Below, one piece after another: positions 1 through 9,412 of a stretch of DNA of 64,000 nt. A program made the position numbers and the translations under genes. Origin of the DNA: Tannerella sp. (lineage in GTDB: Bacteria; Bacteroidota; Bacteroidia; Bacteroidales; Tannerellaceae); assembly GCA_031285565.1 (NCBI GenBank), contig JAITVY010000117.1, forward strand, positions 17,293 through 81,292. Reading direction: 5' to 3'. The notes below the pieces were generated by a model. That model saw only the letters and a program-made list of their open reading frames with translations, searched no databases and had not been told where the DNA came from. How positions within the stretch are numbered: position 1 is the stretch's first letter; each line of letters begins with the position of its first letter.

Positions 1-964
1 TATGTTTAAATACATCAGGACTTTTAGTAATATCGGTATCTTTTAGCATTTGAGCTGCTAATGAAATGGTAGATACCGGTGTTTTTAATTCATGGGTCAT
101 ATTATTAACAAAATCATTTTTCATTTCCGAAAGCTTTTTCTGGCGAAAGATGGAATGTATTGTAAACGAAAATGTTAGTAGTATGATGAATGAAAAAATC
201 ACAGACGGGACTAGAAATGAAATTGAACTTGAAATATAATCTTTTTTCGTAGGAAAATAGATCTTCAGATAGTTCTGTTTTGATGGTAAATCACCCGGAA
301 ATAATACTTGAGTTACCATTTCAGATGCTTTCGGAGGTTTTTCAAATGCTTCATTCTGATAAATAGTTTTACCGTCTTTATTAACAACCATAAAAATGTA
401 TGGAATGTTTAACTCATTGTTTAAAAGTTCCGACTTAATATAATTATTTAAAGTTTTAAAATCGATACGTTCTTCTATCGGTTTTAAATGTGCGGTATAA
501 ATTAAGCTGTATACCACTTCTTCCACAAGACCGGCCTGGTGTCGATATCGTTTCAGCATATTTTCCTGTCGTTTTTCCGATTCTTTAATAATTGCGTCTT
601 TGCTTGTACTATCTCCAGCCTTTTGTGTCGCACTGAAATGGTTAAATTCGAATTGTTGAATTACCCCATTCGCTTCCTGAACCTGTAATTGATATCTGCC
701 TTCTAATGTAATCTTTTGATTGAGAATCTGTTTGTCCGGAGCATTCTTGTAAAAAAAATGATCCATATCATCTTCCATATATTTGCGTGCTTCATCCTTT
801 TCCAGCATTTTTGAAACTTGTACCAAGCTGCGTCTAACAGTCGAGTCAAATTGCTCATTACTAGTTTTAAGAATGATACTTATATAGCTTACTTGTAAGT
901 AAAGTAAGCCCAAAAAAGCGAACCCCATGACAACGGCAAGCATCCAAATTGTAGATTTCTTCAT
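1..964 (-). CDS. Sensor histidine kinase, N-terminal part (cut by window edge)
   Basis: The reading frame starts at 964 and runs off the left edge, giving about 321 residues. A hydrophobic segment at residues 4-25 is followed by a long extracytoplasmic region and then a second membrane segment at about residues 240-260. The last visible residues contain the H-box (HELKTP), in which the histidine is autophosphorylated. This is the layout of a two-component membrane sensor kinase; the ATP-binding domain and the partner regulator lie outside the window. The ligand cannot be read from the sequence. The start codon is chosen because the membrane anchor follows it at once and the upstream region is AT-rich and non-coding. 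Confidence 0.85.
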   Translation of the reverse strand, partial: MKKSTIWMLAVVMGFAFLGLLYLQVSYISIILKTSNEQFDSTVRRSLVQVSKMLEKDEARKYMEDDMDHFFYKNAPDKQILNQKITLEGRYQLQVQEANGVIQQFEFNHFSATQKAGDSTSKDAIIKESEKRQENMLKRYRHQAGLVEEVVYSLIYTAHLKPIEERIDFKTLNNYIKSELLNNELNIPYIFMVVNKDGKTIYQNEAFEKPPKASEMVTQVLFPGDLPSKQNYLKIYFPTKKDYISSSISFLVPSVIFSFIILLTFSFTIHSIFRQKKLSEMKNDFVNNMTHELKTPVSTISLAAQMLKDTDITKSPDVFKH

Positions 965-1210
965 TGCTCTTTGTATCCTCCCTTATAATTCAAACAAATA
1001 ACGTGCGTTTTTGTTTAATATTTACACAAAAAAAGTAAAAAACAGAAAGCCTTATTGTTAGTAAATGTTTATTTTGAAAAAATATATCTTTAGCCTAAAT
1101 TTAAATAAAATGATGTAATTTATTGTTAGTCTTGTTTTTAATTCTTCGCTGTATTGAGTTTGGTTGTTAATATACGAATAAAATGGTTAACGCAAATTGA
1201 GCTATTGAAA

Positions 1211-1861
1211 TTAAAATTTCCAGCCGATATTTAATTGAAATACTTTATTATGCGTACTTGATATATCTGTCAGATTAACGTCTTCCACTTCAACTTTTTC
1301 TGATTTAAAGAGTTTATTAAGTCCGAAATTGTAGTTGGCAGAAATCAATAACCCAATATCGAATTGATAGCCAAGTCCGATTATACCCGAAAAATCAACT
1401 TTATTCTGATACTCTTTAATATCATAACTATCGTTGCTTTTCCATTCAGCCAAATCAAAGAAATTTACATTTCCGCTGATATTTAGTTTCGAATTAACAA
1501 GAAACCCTATTTGTGGCCCTCCATATATGTGCAAGCCTTTATATAGGTATCCTTTAACAAATACCGGAATATTTATATAATCATTGTCTATATCGAAATC
1601 CAATATGATTAGTTCTTTCCCGTATTCATACTCCATGGTTGTTCCTTGTAATGAGTAGTAAATACCGCTTTCAATGGCAATAGGCCGGATTAATCTGTAT
1701 TCGACCGATAGCCCGGCGTTTATTCCGTGTTTTGTTTTTGCTTCATCCGGAAATCCTGAAATACGCGCTGCATTATATCCGACTTTCGGTATAAAAGAAA
1801 ATTGCTGAGCGTATGCCTGCAGGGTTAAAATACTAAATAATATCAACAGTGTCTTTCGCAT
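1211..1861 (-). CDS. Outer-membrane beta-barrel protein, PorT/OmpW-like
   Basis: A 216-residue protein with a clear Sec signal peptide (cleavage probably after Ala18 in the QAYA-QQ context). The rest has alternating hydrophobic strands with regular glycines and ends in aromatic-rich GWKF. The terminal phenylalanine and the length match the small outer-membrane barrel family of Bacteroidota (OMP_b-brl_2/PorT type). It would sit in the outer membrane with about eight strands. Its cargo or function cannot be told. It is a single gene between the histidine kinase and purL on the same strand, with intergenic gaps on both sides that suggest its own promoter. Confidence 0.75.
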   Translation of the reverse strand: MRKTLLILFSILTLQAYAQQFSFIPKVGYNAARISGFPDEAKTKHGINAGLSVEYRLIRPIAIESGIYYSLQGTTMEYEYGKELIILDFDIDNDYINIPVFVKGYLYKGLHIYGGPQIGFLVNSKLNISGNVNFFDLAEWKSNDSYDIKEYQNKVDFSGIIGLGYQFDIGLLISANYNFGLNKLFKSEKVEVEDVNLTDISSTHNKVFQLNIGWKF

Positions 1862-2033
1862 TTTACAAGGTATTGTTTTTTATCAGGTATTATAAAGAAA
1901 GTGAAACCAGGGAAAGGTAAAATTTATTTCCATTGCATCTGAAATTACAGATTTAAACGACTCTTTTAAATATCTTCTTCAATTTATGAATATATTGAAA
2001 ATAGTCGTTTAAAGAGTATCTCAGGATGTAGGA

Positions 2034-5000
2034 TCATTTTTTCCCTTCTATCCATATTCTGGCATTTACAAACGCTTCCATCCATGGTGTTATTTCATCT
2101 TTATGTTTCCGGTTTTCGGGATAATACCCGCATTGCCAGGGGAAAATAGCACGTTCAGGGTGAGGCATAAGTGCCAGATGGCGACCATTTGCTGAACAGA
2201 TGCCTGCTACTGCCCATGGAGAACCATTTGGGTTAGCAGGGTAACCATCATAATTATATCTGGCTACGATCTGATATGCTTTTTCATCATATGGGAAATC
2301 AAATTTACCTTCCCCATGAGCTACCCATGCTCCTATTTTAGAGCCGCTTAATGAACCGAACATCACAGAATTATTTTTTGGAATTTCCAGACTGACAAAT
2401 TCTGATTCAAATTTGTGCGAATCGTTATATAGCATTTTATGTTTCTTTTCATGCTCCGGATAAAGTAATTCCAACTCGGCCATGAGTTGGCATCCGTTAC
2501 AAATACCAAGACTCAGCGTATCCTCGCGGGCATAAAAGTTCGCGATTGCTTTTTTTGCTTTTTCATTGTACAGAAAACCGCCTGCCCATCCTTTGGCTGA
2601 ACCTAATACATCGGAATTGGAAAATCCTCCGCAGAAGACAATCATATTCACTTCTTCAAGCGTTTCACGTCCACTCGCCAAATCGGTCATATGGACATCT
2701 TTTACATCAAATCCGGCAAGATATAATGCATATGCTGTTTCACGTTCGCATTGTGAACCTTTTTCACGAATCACAGCAGCTTTAATGCCGGACGGGCCGC
2801 GTCGTTCAGCAGATATACCATACGAGAGAAGATCACCGGTAAAATGTTTATTGAATTTGTATTCAACCGGTTGTACTTTATAGTTTTCAAAACGGTTTCC
2901 GGCGCAAACGTTTCCGCTTTGTTGAATGTCCAGTTTGTAGGAAGAAGAGTACCATACATCACGCATATAATCGATTCCGAAATGATATTGTTCTCCCTCT
3001 TTGGATACAATGATATGACGTTCGTCAGTCGGTTTGGCTATAACAGAAAAACCGATGCCTGCATCTTTCATCAATGTCTCGAAAGTCTTTTTGTCTTTTA
3101 CCTGGACAATAATTCCAGGATTTTCCGCAAATAATATTTTGATAAGATCGGACTCTGCAATTGTATCCAGATTGACTTCTAGTCCTCCTTCCGTATTTGC
3201 AAAACACATTTCCAGCAGAGTTGTAATCATTCCGCCTGCAGAAATATCGTGTCCGGCCAGAATCAAATCTTTCTCAATTGCATCTTGTACGGCATTAAAT
3301 GCATCACTGAAATATTCACTGTCGGTAACAGTAGGCACTTGTTCTCCTAATTTGTTTAGGCTTTGGGCAAAGGCTGATCCACCCAGTTTCAGAGAGTCAA
3401 ATGAGAAATCAATATAATATAAAGAGGTTTTGCTGTCGTTAATGATAACCGGAGAAACGATTTTTCGAACATTACTAACTTCTGCACCTGCAGAAATAAT
3501 TACGGTTCCGGGAGATAACACTTTTTCATCTCCGTATTTCTGAGTCATCGAAAGGCTGTCTTTGCCGGTAGGGATATTGATGCCTAATGCGCAGGCGAAA
3601 TCAGAACATGCTTCAACAGCCTTATACAGGCGGGCATCTTCGCCTTCGTTACGGCAAGGCCACATCCAGTTGGCGCTTAAAGAAACGCCGGTGAGCTTAT
3701 CGGTTAACGGAGCAAAAACGATATTGGTCAAAGCTTCTGCTATTGAGAGAATTGACCCTGCTGCCGGATCAACCAATGCAGCCTGAGGTGCATGCCCGAT
3801 AGAAGTGGCAATACCCTTTTTACCCTTGAAATCCAGTGCCACTGCACCTAAATCACTAAGAGGTAATTGTAATTCACCCTGGCATTGCTGGCGGGCGACT
3901 TTTCCGGTTACCGAACGGTCTACCTTATTTGTCAGCCAATCTTTACAGGCAACAGCTTCCAGTTGCAAGACATTTTCGAGATAATGATGCAACGACGATT
4001 TTTTGTAAACAACCGGTTGGTATGTTCTTGTTACCGTATGATCAGTCATGACCGTACGAGGCGGTTTCCCGAACATATATTCAAGTTTGAGATTAATCGG
4101 TTTCTCTCCGTCTGCCTGTTCGAAGACCAGCTTCATATCATTTGTCGTTTCGCCGACCACATACATTGGTGAACGTTCACGTTCGGCAATACGTTTTATT
4201 CTTTCAACATCTTTTTCTTTTATCAGTAATCCCATTCGTTCCTGACTCTCATTACCAATAATTTCTTTGGCCGATAACGTCGGATCACCAATAGGGAGTT
4301 TACTCATATCAATATGTCCGCCGGTTGCTTCAATAAGTTCCGAAAGACAATTCAAATGTCCACCTGCGCCATGGTCGTGAATAGAAACAACCGGATTGTC
4401 ATCCGATTCGGCTATTGTACGGATTACATTGGCAGCACGTTTTTGCATTTCCGGGTTTGCCCGTTGGACGGCATTTAGTTCAATGCCACTTGTATATTGT
4501 CCAGTATTAACGGATGATACAGCACCGCCACCCATACCGATACGATAGTTGTCGCCTCCCAGGATTACGACTTTTTCTCCCGGAACAGGATCACCTTTCA
4601 GTGCATCCCGTTTGTTAGCGAATCCAACTCCTCCGGCAAGCATAATTACTTTATCGTATGCATATTTCTGATCGTTTTCAGCATGTTCGAAAGTAAGTAA
4701 CGAACCACAAATTAATGGTTGACCGAAATGATTCCCAAATGTTGACGCTCCGTTTGAGGCTTTAATCAGAATTTGCTCCGGAGTCTGATATAACCAGGCT
4801 CGCGGGTCAAGTATTTTTTCCCATTCACGCACTCCTTCGGTTCGCGGATAGGAGGTCATATATACGGCTGTTCCTGCCAGCGGAAGAGATGCTTTTCCAC
4901 CTCCCAAGCGGTCACGGATTTCACCTCCCGAACCGGTGGCTGCTCCGTTAAAGGGTTCAACAGTGGTCGGAAAGTTATGTGTTTCTGCTTTTAAGGAAAG

Positions 5001-5723
5001 TACAGTCTCAATGTTTTTAACAGAGTAAAAATCAGGCTTGTCACCCGATAGCGGAGCAAATTGTTCAATCTCGGGTCCTGCGTTGAAGGCAACATTATCT
5101 TTGTATGCTGAAACCAGCTTATTAGGGTTTACTGCCGACGTCTTTTTTATCAGATTAAACAGGCAACTTTCCATTTCTATACCGTCAATAATAAAAGTAC
5201 CACCAAATATTTTATGACGACAGTGTTCGGAATTGACCTGTGCAAAACCATAAACTTCGCTGTCAGTTAGTTTACGGCCGATTTTTATACTTACTTCATT
5301 TAAATAACTTACTTCCTCTTCACTAAGCGCTAAACCTTCCTGTTTATTATACGATTCAATATCGTTTATATGAATAATCGGATCCGGTTTCTTATCAATC
5401 GTAAATATATGCTGATTCAGGCCGTTATAAATGCGTTGAAGCATTGGGTCATGATCTGTCTCACCTGAAGAAACCGGGGCATATTCTTCTATTCGTGAAA
5501 TACCTGAAATACCCATGTTCTGAGTGATTTCTACAGCGTTTGTGCTCCAAGGGGTTATCATTTCGCGGCGAGGTCCGACAAACCAACCGTTAATTTCCGG
5601 AGACACAACAGGCAAAGCTCCGCTAAATAACCAGATCAGTTTTTCTGTATCTTTTTCCGAAAAAGCCTGGGAAGTTTCTACAGCCAGTACTGTTTTTATA
5701 GAAGACTGAAAAAATTGAATCAT
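2034..5723 (-). CDS. purL: Phosphoribosylformylglycinamidine synthase, large fused form
   Basis: This enzyme converts FGAR, glutamine and ATP to FGAM, the fourth step of purine synthesis. At 1229 residues it is the long single-chain type, with a PurS-like N-terminus, linker, duplicated AIRS-type synthase domains and a C-terminal class I glutaminase. The glutaminase triad is visible: the nucleophile is Cys1075 in GICNGCQ, and His1188 and Glu1190 lie in the PHPER motif. The glycine-rich TAVYMTSYPR and GMGGGAVSS segments belong to the synthase half. The gene stands alone; a long gap upstream (5724-6277) should hold its promoter. The frame is intact with no missing key residues. Confidence 0.97.
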   Translation of the reverse strand: MIQFFQSSIKTVLAVETSQAFSEKDTEKLIWLFSGALPVVSPEINGWFVGPRREMITPWSTNAVEITQNMGISGISRIEEYAPVSSGETDHDPMLQRIYNGLNQHIFTIDKKPDPIIHINDIESYNKQEGLALSEEEVSYLNEVSIKIGRKLTDSEVYGFAQVNSEHCRHKIFGGTFIIDGIEMESCLFNLIKKTSAVNPNKLVSAYKDNVAFNAGPEIEQFAPLSGDKPDFYSVKNIETVLSLKAETHNFPTTVEPFNGAATGSGGEIRDRLGGGKASLPLAGTAVYMTSYPRTEGVREWEKILDPRAWLYQTPEQILIKASNGASTFGNHFGQPLICGSLLTFEHAENDQKYAYDKVIMLAGGVGFANKRDALKGDPVPGEKVVILGGDNYRIGMGGGAVSSVNTGQYTSGIELNAVQRANPEMQKRAANVIRTIAESDDNPVVSIHDHGAGGHLNCLSELIEATGGHIDMSKLPIGDPTLSAKEIIGNESQERMGLLIKEKDVERIKRIAERERSPMYVVGETTNDMKLVFEQADGEKPINLKLEYMFGKPPRTVMTDHTVTRTYQPVVYKKSSLHHYLENVLQLEAVACKDWLTNKVDRSVTGKVARQQCQGELQLPLSDLGAVALDFKGKKGIATSIGHAPQAALVDPAAGSILSIAEALTNIVFAPLTDKLTGVSLSANWMWPCRNEGEDARLYKAVEACSDFACALGINIPTGKDSLSMTQKYGDEKVLSPGTVIISAGAEVSNVRKIVSPVIINDSKTSLYYIDFSFDSLKLGGSAFAQSLNKLGEQVPTVTDSEYFSDAFNAVQDAIEKDLILAGHDISAGGMITTLLEMCFANTEGGLEVNLDTIAESDLIKILFAENPGIIVQVKDKKTFETLMKDAGIGFSVIAKPTDERHIIVSKEGEQYHFGIDYMRDVWYSSSYKLDIQQSGNVCAGNRFENYKVQPVEYKFNKHFTGDLLSYGISAERRGPSGIKAAVIREKGSQCERETAYALYLAGFDVKDVHMTDLASGRETLEEVNMIVFCGGFSNSDVLGSAKGWAGGFLYNEKAKKAIANFYAREDTLSLGICNGCQLMAELELLYPEHEKKHKMLYNDSHKFESEFVSLEIPKNNSVMFGSLSGSKIGAWVAHGEGKFDFPYDEKAYQIVARYNYDGYPANPNGSPWAVAGICSANGRHLALMPHPERAIFPWQCGYYPENRKHKDEITPWMEAFVNARIWIEGKK

Positions 5724-6038
5724 ATTATTGTGTAAAAAAAGATTTTATAATTGGTCTTGTAAATGTAGAAAGAAATCTATCAACATCTTTGGATGATAAG
5801 ATGCTATAAATGAGATTATCGTGCAATAAATGAACCACTTGATAATATTATATTTAGTATTTCTGCTATTTGTACGCAAAGATATAAAATTATTTTTATA
5901 TGCTATATATAATCTAATGGTTCTTCCGGGGCAAAGATCTAAAAAAGTTTCTGATGCTATTTTCTCTTCTGATGTCTAAATTCAATGATTTTTTTGTCAG
6001 TTGTAATCTGCTAATTCTTATGATTCTATAGTTGTTAA

Positions 6039-6071
6039 ATTCGGCACTAATTCGGCACTAATTCGACACTA
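6039..6071. repeat. Three tandem copies of an 11-base unit
   Basis: The unit attcggcacta occurs at 6039-6049 and 6050-6060, and once more with one change (g to a) at 6061-6071. The copies abut exactly. The spacing, close to one helical turn, would place any bound protein on one face of the DNA. It lies about 150 bases upstream of the plus-strand promoter at 6218-6249. Function unknown; it may simply be slippage. Confidence 0.8.
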
Positions 6072-6217
6072 AAACTGCAATATCCGTATTAATACGAATT
6101 TATTCCGAATTTGCTCAAAATATTATTCTAAGAGTATAATAGAATAAATATTGTTTATACCGGAAGAGAATTCTTCTCTTATGAAAAATTTGAATTGTTC
6201 GTTAATATCATTTCCGA

Positions 6218-6249
6218 TTTGTAACGTTTGATTATTATTAATAATTTTG
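6218..6249 (+). promoter_or_regulatory. Bacteroidota-type promoter for the ThuA-like gene
   Basis: The -33 element TTTG is at 6218-6221 and the -7 element TAATTTTG at 6242-6249, separated by 20 bases, which fits the Bacteroides consensus TTTG-N19-21-TAnnTTTG. Transcription would begin near 6256, about 20 bases before the ATG at 6278. Confidence 0.65.
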
Positions 6250-6277
6250 TAGTTCTAAACTAAAAAAGAGAGTCCTT

Positions 6278-7027
6278 ATGAATAAGCTTTTTCCCGGATT
6301 AATAATAGTTCTTATAAGTGTTTTTGTCGGAGTTGTTTTTTTTTCCTGCAATACGGAAAAGAAAATAAAAGTATTGGTGGTAACCGGAGGACACGATTAT
6401 GATAAGGAAGGGTTTGAAGAATTACTGGCAAAGCTGCCTGGTTCTTACGATCAGGTGGAGCATCCGAATGCGTTGGCAATGCTGAATTCGGAAAAATTCG
6501 CATCCTACGATGTAGTCCTATTTTATGATATGCCGTTGAAAAGCGAATCAAATACGGCTGTTTGTTTTTATGAGTTAACAGACGCCGGGAAAGGTATAAT
6601 TGTGCTTCATCATGCTTTTTGTAGTTATAATGCCTGGCCGGAATATGAAAGGATGATAGGAGGAAGTTATTACCGATATCCATGGAAAAAAGATGGTGTT
6701 GCACAAGATGCTTCTACATATACACATGATGTTACTTTTGATGTCAAAGTTGAAGATCCCAATCATCCTGTTACAGAGGGAGTATCTGACTTTCAGATTA
6801 CAGATGAAACCTATGGGAATGTAGATATTATGCCCAATGTATATCCGTTACTTTCTACCACAGAGCCAAGCAGTGCACTTTTAGTCGGATGGACAAATAT
6901 TTATCGTAATTCCAGGGTTGTTACATTAACCTTGGGGCATGACAGGAGTGCATGGGAAAATCCATCATTCATACAAATTCTTTCACAGGCTGTTAAATGG
7001 ACGGCAGAGAATGACAAAACCCATTAA
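6278..7027 (+). CDS. ThuA-like domain lipoprotein
   Basis: A 249-residue protein with an N-terminal membrane segment ending in a lipobox (FFSC, lipidated Cys24), followed by a ThuA-like domain. ThuA-like proteins have a class I glutamine-amidotransferase-like fold but usually lack its catalytic triad. They are common in sugar-utilisation loci and are thought to act on carbohydrates. The HH motif in IVLHHAF (about residues 110-115) and the ITDETYG segment are typical of the family. It is probably anchored on the cell surface or periplasmic face. It stops one base short of the convergent sigma factor gene and sits at the edge of the sulfatase locus, so a role in handling the same substrate is plausible but unproven. 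Confidence 0.8.
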   Translation: MNKLFPGLIIVLISVFVGVVFFSCNTEKKIKVLVVTGGHDYDKEGFEELLAKLPGSYDQVEHPNALAMLNSEKFASYDVVLFYDMPLKSESNTAVCFYELTDAGKGIIVLHHAFCSYNAWPEYERMIGGSYYRYPWKKDGVAQDASTYTHDVTFDVKVEDPNHPVTEGVSDFQITDETYGNVDIMPNVYPLLSTTEPSSALLVGWTNIYRNSRVVTLTLGHDRSAWENPSFIQILSQAVKWTAENDKTH

Positions 7028-7028
7028 T

Positions 7029-7607
7029 CTATTTCATTATAAAATACAACAGGGTAGAGATTAATCCCGTTTCGATTAAGCATTGACGTATGTCTGTAAG
7101 TGCTTTTGATATATGTTTTTCTACAGATTTTTCGCTGATGTTCAGTAGTCTGGCTATTTCTTTATGCTTTAGATAGTTCTGACGACTTAGTAGGAACACA
7201 TTTTTACGTTGGGGAGGGAATGTCTCAACGCACCTATGAATTGTGTCTGTAATATCTTTCAATAAAAGCGTCTCATACGGATCGCAATCACTGATTTCCA
7301 TGCTTATTAGAAAATCAATATCTTCCGTATTGTCGATACGTCGTTGTACAGAAAACGAATTCAGGTAATTGATAGCCCTGTTATGGATAAGCTTGTATAA
7401 ATAAGGTCTTATGGAATCTTTAAAATTGAGTGTAGTACGTTTTTCCCAGACTATGAAAAAAACATCCTGCACAACATCCTCCGCAGCAGATCTGTCGTTC
7501 ACAAATTTATATGCATACGCAAGCAATTCTCGATAATAGTTCTGAAACAATTCCTCAAAACAGGCTATTTCGTTCATTTTATCATGCTCATTTCTGTGTT
7601 TTGTCAT
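7029..7607 (-). CDS. ECF-type RNA polymerase sigma factor, FecI-like
   Basis: A 192-residue sigma-70 family member of the Bacteroidetes FecI-like group. Region 2 is seen at about residues 30-60 (YKFVNDRSAAEDVVQDVF) and the helix-turn-helix of region 4 at about 140-180 (HKEIARLLNISEKSVEKHI). A second start at Met11 (7577) fits the usual N-terminus of the family better than the first Met. FecI-type sigmas are normally encoded just upstream of their FecR anti-sigma. Here the nearest fecR starts at 9413 on the opposite strand, with a ferredoxin-type gene between. The likely role is activation of the susCD-sulfatase genes on a FecR signal; this pairing is inferred from proximity only. Confidence 0.88.
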   Translation of the reverse strand: MTKHRNEHDKMNEIACFEELFQNYYRELLAYAYKFVNDRSAAEDVVQDVFFIVWEKRTTLNFKDSIRPYLYKLIHNRAINYLNSFSVQRRIDNTEDIDFLISMEISDCDPYETLLLKDITDTIHRCVETFPPQRKNVFLLSRQNYLKHKEIARLLNISEKSVEKHISKALTDIRQCLIETGLISTLLYFIMK

Positions 7608-7923
7608 AGACGATAGACGGTCCTTATTCTGTATTAAATAGAAATATCGTGATTGTAAGTCTTATACCAACAGAGCGTTAGCAGAAGTTTGAGAGGGCTT
7701 GAGTAACGGTTTGGTGACCATTCTTATTTCCGCGCTTTGCGGTGCAATGCTATCAATAACTTGGCTGTAAAGTTAGGCATTTCTTGGAAATTTCAAACAT
7801 ATATATTCCCTTTTTGTCTGATAAACACCCCTCTTATGAAAAGTATGAATAAGGCCTGGCTTTTAGCTGAAATACGCTTTCGAGGAATGAGAAAAGAAAA
7901 TTTCTGCAAAAAATCATTTAAAC

Positions 7924-8040
7924 CTTGACATTTTATTCTTAGAACATATCTTTGTGTTCAGATAAGACTGGGATTTATTTATTTTTTTGTTAAAATTAAT
8001 CCAATACCATCCACTCAGGACATAAATGCCTGATGTTTTT
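7924..8040 (+). ncRNA. Possible small RNA with promoter and terminator
   Basis: In the 472-base gap between the sigma factor and the ferredoxin-type gene there is a plus-strand promoter with no plus-strand gene behind it. It has CTTG at 7924-7927, 19 bases, then TATCTTTG at 7947-7954. About 60 bases downstream of the expected start (near 7961) lies a small hairpin (TCAGG at 8015-8019 with CCTGA at 8029-8033), then five T (8036-8040), which reads as an intrinsic terminator on the same strand. Together they could make a transcript of about 80 bases. The hairpin could also be chance; the rest of the gap (7608-7923) shows nothing else I can name. Confidence 0.3.
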
Positions 8041-8079
8041 ACAATATAGAGGAGCAGTTATATAAGTTACATATTTTCG

Positions 8080-9054
8080 TCAGTTCTTTGAATGGCCGGA
8101 AGAACTCCATGTAAGGCCAAGCGCATTCTTAGGACAGACATCCACACATGTCTGACATAGTATACATTCCGACGAATTAACTCTGTGACCGGAATTTATA
8201 TAACCCATAATTTCTATATCCATCGGACAGCGTTTTTCACAAAGTTTACAATCAATACATTCTTCATCGGTTTTATCAACTTTGAGGAGAGACCTTTTCG
8301 AACCTACTTTCATGAAAACAGGTATCGGACACAAATATTTGCAGAATGCTCTGTTGTCCTTAAGCACGAAAGCCAAACCTATGCCGACAGCATAATACAG
8401 AATGTTCCCTCCAAGGAACCACCATAGCTCCGGTATACGTGAAAAATAGATTGATATCACTTCGGAAAATTTCCATCTCTGTTCCAAATCAATTTGTCGT
8501 AAGGTTTCCGGCAAACCATACTTAAAACCGAAGAAAAGTACGAAGACTACAGTTGCACTTAAAGCGAAATGAATATATCTGATCCTCCTGTATTTTAAAG
8601 GCCTTTTTATTTTATTTACTTTCCATGGTAGAATATCAAGTATCGCAGCGGTCCAACATGCCCAGCCACACCATGCGCGATTGAATATCAGAGGACCTAT
8701 AATCTTTGCGATCGCATAATGTATAACCCCAGCCATAAACACTCCGGATAAAAGCCAGAGCCAGAATCCTTCTATCTGCATATTCTCAGGCATAATATAT
8801 CCAAACATCATGTATATCAGTCCGCATCCAAGGCCAAAGAACATATAGCCTCCTACTAATGCCTGCGAAATCAGGCGGGCCTTATTCTTTTTGTTCTTTG
8901 GGAATACAGGCCACAACCCCATACCAAGCCCGAGGGCAGTGCCGATAATAATAAAGTTGTAAAGGTAAAATATTTCTCCTGTAGCCAGCCAAAGGACAAC
9001 AGCAATAAGATAGAACAAAAGTGTTATTGTAATAAATGATTTATATTTTTTCAT
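8080..9054 (-). CDS. NapH/NosR-type membrane protein with two 4Fe-4S clusters
   Basis: A 324-residue integral membrane protein with about five to six hydrophobic segments and a C-terminal ferredoxin domain. Two CxxCxxCxxxC sets are present: Cys266, 269, 272 and 276, then Cys297, 300, 303 and 307. Two further cysteine motifs lie in or near the membrane segments (WCGWAC and FCKYLC), as in NapH and NosR-type electron-transfer proteins. It would pass electrons from the quinone pool or cytoplasm to a periplasmic acceptor, which is unknown. No denitrification genes are nearby. It is set between the sigma factor and fecR of the sulfatase locus; whether it belongs there is open. Confidence 0.8.
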   Translation of the reverse strand: MKKYKSFITITLLFYLIAVVLWLATGEIFYLYNFIIIGTALGLGMGLWPVFPKNKKNKARLISQALVGGYMFFGLGCGLIYMMFGYIMPENMQIEGFWLWLLSGVFMAGVIHYAIAKIIGPLIFNRAWCGWACWTAAILDILPWKVNKIKRPLKYRRIRYIHFALSATVVFVLFFGFKYGLPETLRQIDLEQRWKFSEVISIYFSRIPELWWFLGGNILYYAVGIGLAFVLKDNRAFCKYLCPIPVFMKVGSKRSLLKVDKTDEECIDCKLCEKRCPMDIEIMGYINSGHRVNSSECILCQTCVDVCPKNALGLTWSSSGHSKN

Positions 9055-9412
9055 TAAACCAGAGAATTAAAGTAGATTGTTGTTTTTCTCGCCAAATTTA
9101 GCAAATATCTGTCAACCAACTATAATTATATCTTAAGACCTTTACTTTTATCCTCTTGTGAGGATATGTTAAACGGGGGGGCGTGCGGGGTAATGATTTA
9201 GAAACCTTCTGTCTGTATTATTCTGCTTAAATTGTCTTTTCCGGCAATCGAAGAATGAAATAATACAAGGTCTTTTGTGTTGATCGTCAATTGATTGTTG
9301 TATTTATCCTGAATTCGCTTTCCATGTTGGATGTTTTACCTGAAGAACAAAAATAGTAGTTTTTTTCAATAAGAGGTAGGGATAATACATTTTCATTTGT
9401 GGTATATATAGA
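9055..9412. other. Divergent promoter region between ferredoxin-type gene and fecR
   Basis: A 358-base non-coding stretch. On the minus strand a consensus -7 element TAAATTTG lies at 9093-9100, about 40 bases upstream of the ferredoxin-type gene, but its -33 box is weak. For fecR on the plus strand no convincing promoter was found. A G-rich run sits near 9175-9190. No RNA gene recognised. Confidence 0.45.

Larger units (their letters stand above)
5724..6277. other. Divergent intergenic region between purL and the ThuA-like gene
   Basis: A 554-base AT-rich stretch with no open frame of coding quality. It contains the promoters for both flanking genes, an 11-base tandem repeat (6039-6071) and a well-formed plus-strand promoter (6218-6249), each listed separately. 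I saw no tRNA and could not identify a riboswitch; a purine riboswitch upstream of purL was looked for by eye and not recognised. Confidence 0.6.

Noticed and set aside
6039..6071. CRISPR-like repeat
   Set aside because: The units abut without spacers and are only 11 bases long; no cas gene is present.
5724..6277. Purine riboswitch or tRNA upstream of purL
   Set aside because: No three-way junction with the conserved loop sequences and no cloverleaf could be traced by eye.
7737..7928. 63-codon plus-strand open frame in the sigma-ferredoxin gap
   Set aside because: Atypical composition, no recognisable domain and no promoter or start context of its own; judged chance.
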